Origin: J061 sp003695725 [NCBI: Candidatus Schekmanbacteria bacterium]
GTDB taxonomy: Bacteria > Schekmanbacteria > GWA2-38-11
Length of the DNA: 11,422 nt
Reading direction: 5' to 3'
NCBI GenBank assembly: GCA_003695725.1
Contig: RFHX01000118.1
Location: forward strand, 1-11,422
Shown piece after piece: positions 1 to 6,590 of the stretch. Under the pieces are notes generated by a model, which saw only the letters and a list, made by a program, of their open reading frames with translations, searched no databases and was not told the origin of the DNA. The position numbers and the translations under genes are program-made. How positions within the stretch are numbered: position 1 is the first letter of the stretch; every line of letters starts with the position of its first letter.

Positions 1-780
1 GGTTATGATGAAGTGCTTGAGGATTTGGAGGAAAGTTTGAAAAATCTGCAAACTGACAAAATAGAAATTTATCAGATACATGAACTTGGCCCTGATGAAG
101 TCGAACAGGTTATGAGAAAAGATGGGGCCCTCGACGCTTTCAAAAGAGCAAAGTCGGAAGGGATGATTGATTTCATTGGGCTAACAAGTCATCATACACA
201 GGTTATGGTTGATCTGATCAAGACCGGCGAGTTTGACACGGTGATGTTTCCTTTCAATGTTATAGAGCGTGAACCTGAAGCAGAGTTGGTAGGACTATGC
301 AGGTCTTTGAATGTAGGAACCATTGTAATGAAGGCTTTGGCAGGAGGTGTGATAAGAAATATAGAAAATTCCCATAGGTTTTTATGCGGCTATCCGCTTG
401 ATAATATTCTCGTTGGTTGTGCAACTGTAGATGAGCTTAATGAAAATATTGATTTTATGGAAAAAGCAAAACCATTGAGCGCTGAGGAGCTGAAGAAATT
501 TGAAGAAGAAGTGGCTCCTCTCGGTAAAGATTTCTGTCGAAGATGCAATTATTGTATGCCATGTCCCAATGACATTATAATTCCTGTTATGATACACCTT
601 ACATGGCAGAGAATGAAAGGGCAGGGATATGAGAAAATGTCATCCCATGAAAAGGAGAGAGCAAAGAATCTTTCTATTTGGTGGCAGGCATGTACTGAAT
701 GCGGCGAGTGCGAGCAGAAATGCCCCTATGATCTACCTACTATTGAACGCAAAAGGGAATTGATGGAAAAATTTTCCTAA
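1..780 (+). CDS. Aldo/keto reductase with C-terminal 4Fe-4S ferredoxin-like domain (5' end outside window)
   Basis: The reading frame is open from base 1 (Gly-Tyr-Asp-Glu), so the gene begins upstream; 259 residues are visible. The segment ending in YQIHEL matches the aldo/keto reductase strand that carries the active-site His (visible residue 27); the Asp, Tyr and Lys of the usual tetrad would lie in the missing part. The C-terminus holds two cysteine clusters: C-x2-C-x2-C-x2-C-P at visible residues 179-188 and C-x2-C-x2-C-x3-C-P at 231-241, followed by a charged tail. This is the architecture of the COG1453-type ferredoxin-tailed reductases, in which NAD(P)-linked carbonyl reduction may be coupled to Fe-S electron transfer; the substrate is unknown. 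The first cluster has x2 rather than x3 before its last Cys. It is convergent with the DUF362 gene, only 6 nt between stops. Family call is firm, reaction is not. Confidence 0.92.
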   Translation, partial: GYDEVLEDLEESLKNLQTDKIEIYQIHELGPDEVEQVMRKDGALDAFKRAKSEGMIDFIGLTSHHTQVMVDLIKTGEFDTVMFPFNVIEREPEAELVGLCRSLNVGTIVMKALAGGVIRNIENSHRFLCGYPLDNILVGCATVDELNENIDFMEKAKPLSAEELKKFEEEVAPLGKDFCRRCNYCMPCPNDIIIPVMIHLTWQRMKGQGYEKMSSHEKERAKNLSIWWQACTECGECEQKCPYDLPTIERKRELMEKFS

Positions 781-786
781 TTATTC

Positions 787-1827
787 TTACACTTCAATCA
801 GTTCTACATTCTTCAAGTTTGCCGTACCAAGTCCAAGTTTTTCTGCATGTTCTAAGGCAGGTTCCCAAATTTCTGTTTTATATGTTGAGTCGTTTTCTGC
901 CATCAATTTTGAACAATAGGCATCAGTTGCTACAATATCACCGCTGATTATTAGCTTATTTATTCCTTTTTTTACCTTTCCTCGCGTTAGATAAGGACCT
1001 GATACAGTTAACAGGTCTTGCGCATCTACAATATTGAGTTCACATCTTACCGCATCAGCAAATTCTGCGGCAAGCATCCTGAAGGGAATGCGAAATTCTT
1101 CATTCCATTCTCCTGAATCGATTGATTTTCCATTATGAAGTTTTAGATGACCGTCCCAGCGGTTTGATCCGCGCACAGAGCCGAAGTGATTCTTCAGGGC
1201 GCAAGTAAATCCCGCTTCATCATGTCTTTTTATATTACAAATATTGATTACTACATCTGCTTTTGCCAAGTGATTGGAAAGTCCAATCGGATTTTGGACT
1301 ATCCATCCTTCTTTTTTGACATCCGTGAAAGCGCTGTCATCTGCCGGGTTGACTGCAATTGCTTCTGCGCCGATCTTTTTTGCTTTTTCATATAATCCCA
1401 TCAATCTAAAAGTCCTTTGAGGCACAGAGTCATAAATAGCAATCTCCTTTGCCCCGCAATCTTTTACAATCTTTGCAATGGAGATCAAAAAATTTGGTTC
1501 AGTGCATACAGGATATGGAGTAGGTGCAACAGCATTCGGTTTTAAAATTACTGATTTCCCTTTCACAAGTTTTTCTATACCGCCAATTTTATCAAGGGCT
1601 TTTTTTAATCTCTCAATTCTATCATCCCCTTCTGCTACTATAAGAAGCGGTTTGCCATCTTTTAGAAATAGATTTCCAAGACCCTGTCGAGGTGAGATGA
1701 TTTCTTCCACTTCTGCCCTACTGCCTTTGTTGAGAGGAAGAAGCGAGTAAGCAATGACGCCAGTTGCACCAAAATACGCCTTTTTAATGAAATTTCTCCT
1801 TGAAAACTTGTTGTCTTTACTTTTCAT
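787..1827 (-). CDS. Tat-exported DUF362 domain protein
   Basis: 346 residues. The N-terminus carries a twin-arginine motif, SRRNFIK at residues 9-15, then a hydrophobic stretch (about 18-32), so export of a folded, probably cofactor-bearing protein by the Tat system is likely. The rest matches the DUF362 family: a KPNAV segment (96-100), a conserved ALKNHFG segment (210-216) and a TDAY segment (301-304) near the C-terminus. DUF362 proteins are often annotated as Fe-S proteins because many carry ferredoxin domains, but this one has only scattered cysteines (108, 124, 197, 209, 262, 305) and no ferredoxin motif. No reaction is established for this form. The start ATG is preceded by an AGGGG ribosome site 5-6 nt upstream. 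It is transcribed alone, divergently from the nuclease gene and convergently with the ferredoxin-tailed reductase. Confidence 0.88.
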   Translation of the reverse strand: MKSKDNKFSRRNFIKKAYFGATGVIAYSLLPLNKGSRAEVEEIISPRQGLGNLFLKDGKPLLIVAEGDDRIERLKKALDKIGGIEKLVKGKSVILKPNAVAPTPYPVCTEPNFLISIAKIVKDCGAKEIAIYDSVPQRTFRLMGLYEKAKKIGAEAIAVNPADDSAFTDVKKEGWIVQNPIGLSNHLAKADVVINICNIKRHDEAGFTCALKNHFGSVRGSNRWDGHLKLHNGKSIDSGEWNEEFRIPFRMLAAEFADAVRCELNIVDAQDLLTVSGPYLTRGKVKKGINKLIISGDIVATDAYCSKLMAENDSTYKTEIWEPALEHAEKLGLGTANLKNVELIEV

Positions 1828-1885
1828 TTTCTACCCCTTTTTTATTTTAAATTTTATTTTTTGCAGATTAGCATTCTCGTTATTA

Positions 1886-1912
1886 GCTATAAAATTGCTG
1901 TTAGCGTGTCAA
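1886..1912 (-). promoter_or_regulatory. Possible promoter for the DUF362 gene
   Basis: On the minus strand a perfect TTGACA (1912-1907) is followed after 15 nt by TATAGC (1891-1886), which would place the transcript start about 50 nt before the ATG at 1827. The -35 is consensus, but the spacer is short and the -10 matches only four of six positions. Confidence 0.33.
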
Positions 1913-1949
1913 AATTAAAATTAGTGCTTTATTTGAATATTTATTAGAG

Positions 1950-1955
1950 TATAAT
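1950..1955 (+). promoter_or_regulatory. Possible -10 box for the nuclease gene
   Basis: A perfect TATAAT lies about 70 nt before the nuclease start. The nearest -35-like sequence, TTGAAT at 1933-1938, is only 11 nt away, too close for a normal sigma-70 promoter. In such AT-rich DNA a chance match is quite possible. Confidence 0.25.
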
Positions 1956-2026
1956 TTTTTATGCAATATTTGAATAGTTATTGATTAATTAGATAAGATT
2001 GATAATTATGTAATGAGGTAAACTTT

Positions 2027-3232
2027 ATGAGCAATAAAAGGCCTACTTATTCCCATTCAAGACTACAAACATTCGAAAACTGTCCTCTTCAGTATAAATT
2101 TAAATACATTGACAGAATAAAAAGTGAGGAAGAAGGAATAGAGGCGTTTCTTGGTAAAAGATTTCATGAAGCAATGGAAAAACTTTATGGGGATATGAGA
2201 TATAAAATTCTTACGCTGGACGAACTTCTCGATTATTTTGATGAACAATGGGAAAAGAATTATTCAGAAGATATTGTCATAGTAAAAAAGAATAGGACAA
2301 AGGAAGATTATTACAATCTTTGTAAAGAGTGTATAAAAAACTATTATCAGAGATATTATCCCTTCAATAGTTCAAAATTGATTGCCCTCGAGAAGTATGT
2401 GAAGATTAATTTAGACGATTATGGCAACTATCAACTTGGAGGATATATTGATAGACTCTCTCAAAGGGAGGATGGAACATATGAAATACATGATTATAAG
2501 ACATCCGGGTCTTTGCCAGAACAGGAAAAAATTGACAATGACCGCCAACTTGCGCTCTATCAACTTGGCGTGCAAAATTTGTGGAATGATGTAGAGAAGG
2601 TAGAATTGATATGGCATTATGTCGTATTTGATAAAGAGATTGTATCGAGGCGAAGCAATGAACAATTGGAAGAACTCAAAAAAGAAACAATTGCCCTTAT
2701 TGACAGAATTGAAAATACGGAAGAATTTTTGCCTAATGAAAGCGCTCTTTGTGATTGGTGTACCTATCAAGATTTGTGCCCTTTGAAAAAGCATAAAACC
2801 AAGCTTGAATCTCTACCTGTAAATGAATATCTTGCCGATGACGGCGTCAATCTCGTCAATACTTATGTAAAATTGAAAAAAGAGATTAGCGACAGGGAAG
2901 CAGAATTGAATAAAGTAAAAGAAGCTGTTTTTGCATATGCAGAAAGAGAAGGAATCTCAGTAATATGCGGAAGTGATAAGCAACTGAAAATATCTCAAAC
3001 AGAAGGTCTTTCTGTTCCATCCAAGAAAAGTGAAGAGCGAAAGAAACTTGAAGAGATAATTCGTTCAGCAGGAAAATGGAATGAAGTGTCGACTTTGGAT
3101 AACTCTGCCTTAAAGGATAAACTTAAAGCCGACAAATGGGATAAGGGATTGGTGGATGAGATTAAAAAGTTTATTACTCCTACCATTAGCAAGCGAATAA
3201 GTATTTCAACACTCAGGAGAGATGAAGATTAA
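2027..3232 (+). CDS. PD-(D/E)XK nuclease, RecB/Cas4/AddB-like, with Fe-S-type cysteines
   Basis: 401 residues. The N-terminus reads SRLQTFENCP, the usual opening of RecB-family nucleases of the PDDEXK_1 group. The active site is visible in order: His47 in FHEAM, Asp142 in GYIDRL, Asp156 and Lys158 in HDYKT, and the Q-x3-Y motif at Gln174/Tyr178. Cys19 plus C-x2-C-x5-C at 242, 245 and 251 form the four-cysteine set that binds a 4Fe-4S cluster in Cas4 and AddB. The nuclease module ends near residue 255; about 145 further residues are rich in Lys and Glu, predicted helical, and not recognised. The family acts on DNA ends in repair or recombination, but no helicase, AddA, Cas1 or Cas2 gene is present, so the role here is unknown. 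The start is fixed by GAGG at 2015-2018, 8 nt before the ATG. Transcribed alone. Confidence 0.88.
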   Translation: MSNKRPTYSHSRLQTFENCPLQYKFKYIDRIKSEEEGIEAFLGKRFHEAMEKLYGDMRYKILTLDELLDYFDEQWEKNYSEDIVIVKKNRTKEDYYNLCKECIKNYYQRYYPFNSSKLIALEKYVKINLDDYGNYQLGGYIDRLSQREDGTYEIHDYKTSGSLPEQEKIDNDRQLALYQLGVQNLWNDVEKVELIWHYVVFDKEIVSRRSNEQLEELKKETIALIDRIENTEEFLPNESALCDWCTYQDLCPLKKHKTKLESLPVNEYLADDGVNLVNTYVKLKKEISDREAELNKVKEAVFAYAEREGISVICGSDKQLKISQTEGLSVPSKKSEERKKLEEIIRSAGKWNEVSTLDNSALKDKLKADKWDKGLVDEIKKFITPTISKRISISTLRRDED

Positions 3233-3346
3233 AAGGGTGGATTTTCAGGTCAAACACAAAAGGGGGAATATAATTTTTCACTATGATGAGTAAAAAATAC
3301 TGCACTTTGTGAAAAAGAAGTTTAGAGAGTGAAGGGGAAAGTATAT

Positions 3347-3367
3347 TTTTAAAAGATTCTTTTAAAA
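3347..3367. repeat. Perfect 21-bp AT-rich inverted repeat upstream of pilB
   Basis: TTTTAAAAGA (3347-3356) and TCTTTTAAAA (3358-3367) are exact reverse complements around one central base. Equally, it is two TTTTAAAA octamers 13 bp apart. The one-base centre and lack of G-C pairs argue against a transcription terminator; a dimeric DNA-binding protein site is an alternative. It lies in the 280-nt gap after the nuclease gene, about 50 nt upstream of a TTGACA box. Confidence 0.5.
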
Positions 3368-3374
3368 CAGATAT

Positions 3375-3405
3375 AAGAATTTAAAGAAAATTTTCAAAAA
3401 TTCTT
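3375..3405. repeat. Nested palindrome next to the pilB promoter region
   Basis: Arms AAGAATTT (3375-3382) and AAATTCTT (3398-3405) are exact reverse complements, and between them sits the ten-base palindrome GAAAATTTTC (3386-3395), centred within one base of the outer arms. The whole element ends 12 nt before a TTGACA box. It could be an operator or part of a bent AT-rich upstream region. Chance palindromes are common at this base composition, so function is unproven. Confidence 0.42.
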
Positions 3406-3417
3406 GAATATTATTAT

Positions 3418-3443
3418 TTGACATTAATATCATTCATTATAAT
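3418..3443 (+). promoter_or_regulatory. Possible pilB promoter, consensus boxes with short spacer
   Basis: A perfect TTGACA (3418-3423) and a perfect TATAAT (3438-3443) are separated by 14 nt, shorter than the usual 16-18. A second -10-like TAAAAT (3445-3450) would give 21 nt. The first would start transcription near 3450, leaving a leader of about 60 nt before the pilB ATG. The off-optimal spacer would suggest a weak or activator-dependent promoter, if it is real. The rest of the gap 3233-3512 holds no gene or RNA that I recognise. Confidence 0.4.
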
Positions 3444-3512
3444 CTAAAATCTGAGAAATGAGTTGAAACTTTTTTTTCATTCATATCTTCTGTTTTTTAG
3501 AAAGAAGGATAA

Positions 3513-5411
3513 ATGGTTGACCTCCAACGCTCTAAAAAATTAGGTAGTCTCCTATTGGAAGCAGGCCTCATAACCCAAGCACAGCTTGACCAAGCCTTGA
3601 AAAAACAGAAGTGGACAAAGAAGAAATTTGGAGAAATCATAGTTGAACTCGGGTTTGTTTCTGAAATCGATATAGCGAAGACATTTTCAAGACAGCTTGG
3701 TATAGAATTTATTGATTTTTCAACCACCGTTGTTGAGCCGGAAGCAATACAGATGATTTCTGAGAAGATTTGTCTGAAACATATGGTTATGCCAATAAGC
3801 GTAGATAAACACACACTGAAAGCCGCATTTGCAGACCCTCTGGACCTTGCGGCGATAGATGACTTGAGTTTTGCATCAGGGAGGACTGTAAAACCGCTGT
3901 TGTCAACAGCAAGGCAGATTAAGGAAGCAATTTCCCAATATTATCACCTTTCAACTCCTGTAGAGGAATTAGTAAAGGGAATGGATGTTCCCGGAGTTGT
4001 TGAAATTGTTTTCTCGTCAGAAGATGAGATCGAAGTCTCTGAGCTTATCAGAAAGAGTGAAGACCCGCCAATCGTCAAAATGGTTAACGGAATATTGGCA
4101 AGTGCTGTGGAGCATAATGCAAGCGATATTCACATTGAGCCGCATCAGAAAAAGTTTGTAATGAGAGAACGAATTGACGGCATATTACGAGATGTAATGG
4201 TCTTCCCGAAATGGACGCAGGGATTTGTTACTTCGAGAATAAAGATTATGGCTGGTCTTGATATTACAGAAAAAAGAATACCTCAGGACGGCAGAATTAA
4301 AATTCGTATTCAGGGAAGAGAAATGGATTTAAGAGTATCAACCCTTCCCACAATCTATGGTGAAAAAATTGTAATACGGCTGTTGAATGCAAGGCCGGAT
4401 ATCTTTAGTCTTGATGAAATTGGTTTTTCTCGTGAAGACTTGAAAAAAATAAAAGCTATGTTGCGAAAGAATCAAGGGATTGTCCTTGTAGCAGGTCCCA
4501 CAGGAAGCGGAAAGACATCGACTCTTTATGCGATGCTTAATTATGTCGTATCTCCTGATATAAATGTAGTGACTATCGAAGATCCTGTTGAATATGAAAT
4601 ATCGAGTGCAAATCAGGTTGCAGTAAATGAAAAGATTGGGCTTACATTCCCCTTTGTGTTGCGCTCTATTCTTAGGCAGGATCCTGATATTATAATGCTT
4701 GGTGAAATTAGGGATTCAGAAACAGCTCTGATTTCTTTTCAATCTGCTATGACAGGTCACAGTGTTTTCAGTTCGATACATACAAACAGTGCGGCAGGAA
4801 CAATTACAAGATTGAAAAATATTGGTGTTATGCCTTATCTTATTTCATCTTCTTTGAATGGAGTGGTGTCGCAAAGATTGGTTCGTCTTCTTTGTCCAGC
4901 TTGTAAAGAGGAATACAATCCTGAACCTGAGGAGTTTATAAATCTTGGCGTGTGCAGAAAAGATTTAAAAGATGTCAAGTTTTATAGGGCAAAAGGATGT
5001 CATAAATGTAATTATTTGGGATACAAGGGAAGAATCGGCTTGTTTGAAGTTTTAGTCGTCAATAAGCAAATAAAGAAGATGATTCTTGAAGAAGCTTCAG
5101 AAGACGACATTGAAGAGACGGCAGTATCTTTTGGTATGAAAAAGATTATGGTTGACGGTATTGAGAAGGTTGCAGAAGGATTGACATCTTTAAGTGAATT
5201 GAACCGAATATTTGCTTTCGAAGAAGAGACTATGAATTTCTGTCCGAAATGTCATGGTTACCTAAAATCAAATTTTGTAGCTTGTCCCTTTTGCTGTCAC
5301 TCGATTTCAACAAAATGTTATGCCTGCGGCAAGCATGTACATGCTGATTGGAAATACTGCCCATTCTGTATGGCTGAGCTCAACCTGATGCAATATTCAT
5401 CAACGCACTGA
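3513..5411 (+). CDS. pilB: PilB/GspE-type secretion ATPase with C-terminal double zinc ribbon
   Basis: 632 residues, a cytoplasmic hexameric ATPase family that drives type IV pilus or type II secretion pseudopilus assembly. The N-terminus has two 24-residue MshEN-like motifs (9-32 and 38-61) with the canonical five-residue spacer, which in MshE bind cyclic di-GMP; both begin with Lys instead of the usual Arg. The motor is intact: Walker A GPTGSGKT (328-335), Asp box EDPVEY (356-361), Walker B around QDPDIIMLGEIRD (389-401), His box GHSVFSSIHTN (415-425), and the zinc tetracysteine C461/C464 and C496/C499. After the normal family end near 570 comes an extra segment with four CxxC pairs (577/580, 591/594, 602/605, 616/619), a double zinc ribbon. 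The site GAAGGA (3504-3509) is only 3 nt before the ATG. No pilin, PilC or PilT gene is nearby. GspE is the alternative name. Confidence 0.93.
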   Translation: MVDLQRSKKLGSLLLEAGLITQAQLDQALKKQKWTKKKFGEIIVELGFVSEIDIAKTFSRQLGIEFIDFSTTVVEPEAIQMISEKICLKHMVMPISVDKHTLKAAFADPLDLAAIDDLSFASGRTVKPLLSTARQIKEAISQYYHLSTPVEELVKGMDVPGVVEIVFSSEDEIEVSELIRKSEDPPIVKMVNGILASAVEHNASDIHIEPHQKKFVMRERIDGILRDVMVFPKWTQGFVTSRIKIMAGLDITEKRIPQDGRIKIRIQGREMDLRVSTLPTIYGEKIVIRLLNARPDIFSLDEIGFSREDLKKIKAMLRKNQGIVLVAGPTGSGKTSTLYAMLNYVVSPDINVVTIEDPVEYEISSANQVAVNEKIGLTFPFVLRSILRQDPDIIMLGEIRDSETALISFQSAMTGHSVFSSIHTNSAAGTITRLKNIGVMPYLISSSLNGVVSQRLVRLLCPACKEEYNPEPEEFINLGVCRKDLKDVKFYRAKGCHKCNYLGYKGRIGLFEVLVVNKQIKKMILEEASEDDIEETAVSFGMKKIMVDGIEKVAEGLTSLSELNRIFAFEEETMNFCPKCHGYLKSNFVACPFCCHSISTKCYACGKHVHADWKYCPFCMAELNLMQYSSTH

Positions 5412-5439
5412 AATGTGTAGTCGGCAAAGATATGTATGT

Positions 5440-6141
5440 CTATTCAAGAAGTGCCTTGATTTGATTTGCGGCATTTTCTGTTACTGAATTTCCGTGACCT
5501 ACAAAACACATTTCTGCAGGAAATCTACTGATTTCCTTTACAGATTCGAGAGCTTTCTCATAAAATTCGCATCCTGCTTTAAGGGGAAGACGAAGATTGG
5601 GCATCGTGCTTAGCGAATCGCCGACAAAAATAGCTTTTTTGCTTTTGAAATAATAGCTCAAGCTTCCTCTCGAATGTCCGGGGGTGGATATTACTTCAAT
5701 TCCACCACAGCAGTCAATTAGCTCTCCTCCTTCACAAGGCATATCCACTTTTGTTGGCTCGTAATTCCAGACAAGGTTTTCCATAAAGAACATTATCATC
5801 TTGAATATCTTTCCTCCTATACCTGTCCTTCCCATTGTCCACATCTTCTTCCTTCCTTCAATGAAATCGGTTTCGGTTTGAGCTGCAACAATTTTTGCTC
5901 CTGTTTCAGCTTTCATTTTTGCAAGTGATCCAATATGGTCCATATGGGCATGGGTAATGAGAATGTGAGAAATTTCATTCGGGCTACGACCTATTTGTTT
6001 GATAGCATCTAAGATAATTTTATAATCTCCGGGCATTCCGGTATCAATAAGAACAAGGTCCTCATCTGAAACAAGAAAGATGTTTGAACGGCTTCCCTTG
6101 ACAAAAAAAATCTTCTCTTTTATCTCAGAAATGTTTTCCAT
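5440..6141 (-). CDS. Metallo-beta-lactamase-fold hydrolase
   Basis: 233 residues with a complete metal site of the metallo-beta-lactamase superfamily: THAHMDH gives His64, His66, Asp68 and His69; His156 in TPGHSRGS; Asp175 in FVGDSL; and His216 in FVGHG. The LIDTG segment (31-35) forms the usual early strand. The layout resembles the glyoxalase II-like and general hydrolase branch, binding two metal ions in the cytoplasm; no signal peptide is seen. The stretch 95-130, between the first and second metal motifs, is Met/Lys-rich and moderately hydrophobic and may cover the active site. The substrate cannot be read from sequence; a thioester, lactone or phosphodiester are all possible. A strong AGGAG ribosome site lies 7 nt before the ATG. 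It is a single gene, convergent with pilB (28 nt) and divergent from rpmB. Confidence 0.9.
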   Translation of the reverse strand: MENISEIKEKIFFVKGSRSNIFLVSDEDLVLIDTGMPGDYKIILDAIKQIGRSPNEISHILITHAHMDHIGSLAKMKAETGAKIVAAQTETDFIEGRKKMWTMGRTGIGGKIFKMIMFFMENLVWNYEPTKVDMPCEGGELIDCCGGIEVISTPGHSRGSLSYYFKSKKAIFVGDSLSTMPNLRLPLKAGCEFYEKALESVKEISRFPAEMCFVGHGNSVTENAANQIKALLE

Positions 6142-6180
6142 TCCTTTTCTCCTTTATTATTTTTTCTAATAATTTTAGAC

Positions 6181-6189
6181 ATTATAGCA
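6181..6189 (-). promoter_or_regulatory. Extended -10 promoter for the metallo-beta-lactamase-fold gene
   Basis: The minus strand reads TGCTATAAT (6189 to 6181), a perfect extended -10 element. Transcription would start near 6174, about 33 nt before the ATG. No clear -35 is visible, which is acceptable for extended -10 promoters. Confidence 0.5.
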
Positions 6190-6285
6190 CATAATAGGAA
6201 AGAATTTTACATATAGATTCTCTGTTTTTGAAATAACAAAGAAATCAAAAATAGATCCATTCTTTCCAATGAGTGAATAAAATTC

Positions 6286-6316
6286 TTGCAATAATTTGTG
6301 GAATATGCTCTATAGT
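6286..6316 (+). promoter_or_regulatory. Possible rpmB promoter
   Basis: TTGCAA (6286-6291) and TATAGT (6311-6316) are separated by 19 nt and would start transcription near 6323, leaving a leader of about 55 nt. The spacer is on the long side. The leader shows no obvious hairpin that would indicate a regulatory RNA. Confidence 0.35.
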
Positions 6317-6364
6317 TAAACCCTCTTTTTGGCTTATTTTGTTTATGTAGAGGAAAATGCACGC

Positions 6365-6370
6365 AGGAGG
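6365..6370 (+). promoter_or_regulatory. Shine-Dalgarno site that fixes the rpmB TTG start
   Basis: AGGAGG lies 8 nt before a TTG codon at 6379 and 14 nt before the in-frame ATG at 6385. The spacing favours TTG, and TTG start gives the Met-Ala beginning typical of L28. An ATG at 6372, immediately followed by the stop TAA, is too close to the site to be a useful start. Confidence 0.72.
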
Positions 6371-6378
6371 AATGTAAA

Positions 6379-6567
6379 TTGGCTATGAAATGTGAAATAT
6401 GCGGTAAGGGTCCACAATTTGGCCACAATGTGAGCCATGCCCATAATGTGACAAATCGCAGGTTTAATCCCAATATTCAGAAAAAGCGGTTAGAGATTAA
6501 TGGGAAGATGAAGACTGTTAAGATATGCACCCGTTGTCTGCGTACAATGGCGAAAACTTCTGCATAG
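6379..6567 (+). CDS. rpmB: 50S ribosomal protein L28, zinc-binding form
   Basis: 62 residues, normal length for bacterial L28, a protein of the large ribosomal subunit. The start [12 protein letters not shown] and the end [10 protein letters not shown] are characteristic. The four cysteines (5, 8, 50, 53) in two CxxC pairs mark the C+ form, which binds one zinc ion; many bacteria also carry or have replaced it with a zinc-free form. The segment [17 protein letters not shown] (16-32) is the usual RNA-contacting region. Translation most likely starts at TTG (6379), judged by the AGGAGG at 6365-6370; starting at ATG 6385 would lose only two residues. It stands alone, without the rpmG gene that often neighbours rpmB, and is convergent with the methyltransferase gene (23 nt between stops). 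Identification is firm. Confidence 0.97.
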   Translation: MAMKCEICGKGPQFGHNVSHAHNVTNRRFNPNIQKKRLEINGKMKTVKICTRCLRTMAKTSA

Positions 6568-6590
6568 TCCCGGAAGCCAAGCACTCCTTC

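Noticed and set aside
2411-2794. Minus-strand open frame of 127 codons inside the nuclease gene
   Set aside because: Antisense to a gene whose catalytic motifs are intact; no ribosome site or recognisable domain.
2027-3232. Reading the nuclease as a CRISPR Cas4
   Set aside because: The fold and cysteines fit Cas4-like proteins, but there is no repeat array and no cas1 or cas2 gene, and the protein is about twice the length of typical Cas4.
3274-3316. Inverted repeat TTTTTCAC / GTGAAAAA as a terminator of the nuclease gene
   Set aside because: Stem of only 8 bp with a 27-nt loop, few G-C pairs and no T run after it; not convincing as an intrinsic terminator.
3497-3814. Minus-strand open frame of 105 codons over the pilB start
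   Set aside because: Overlaps the MshEN-like N-terminal motifs of pilB; no independent support.
6372-6377. ATG-TAA as a minimal uORF controlling rpmB
   Set aside because: The ATG is one base from the AGGAGG site, too close for initiation; mentioned only as a curiosity of the start region.
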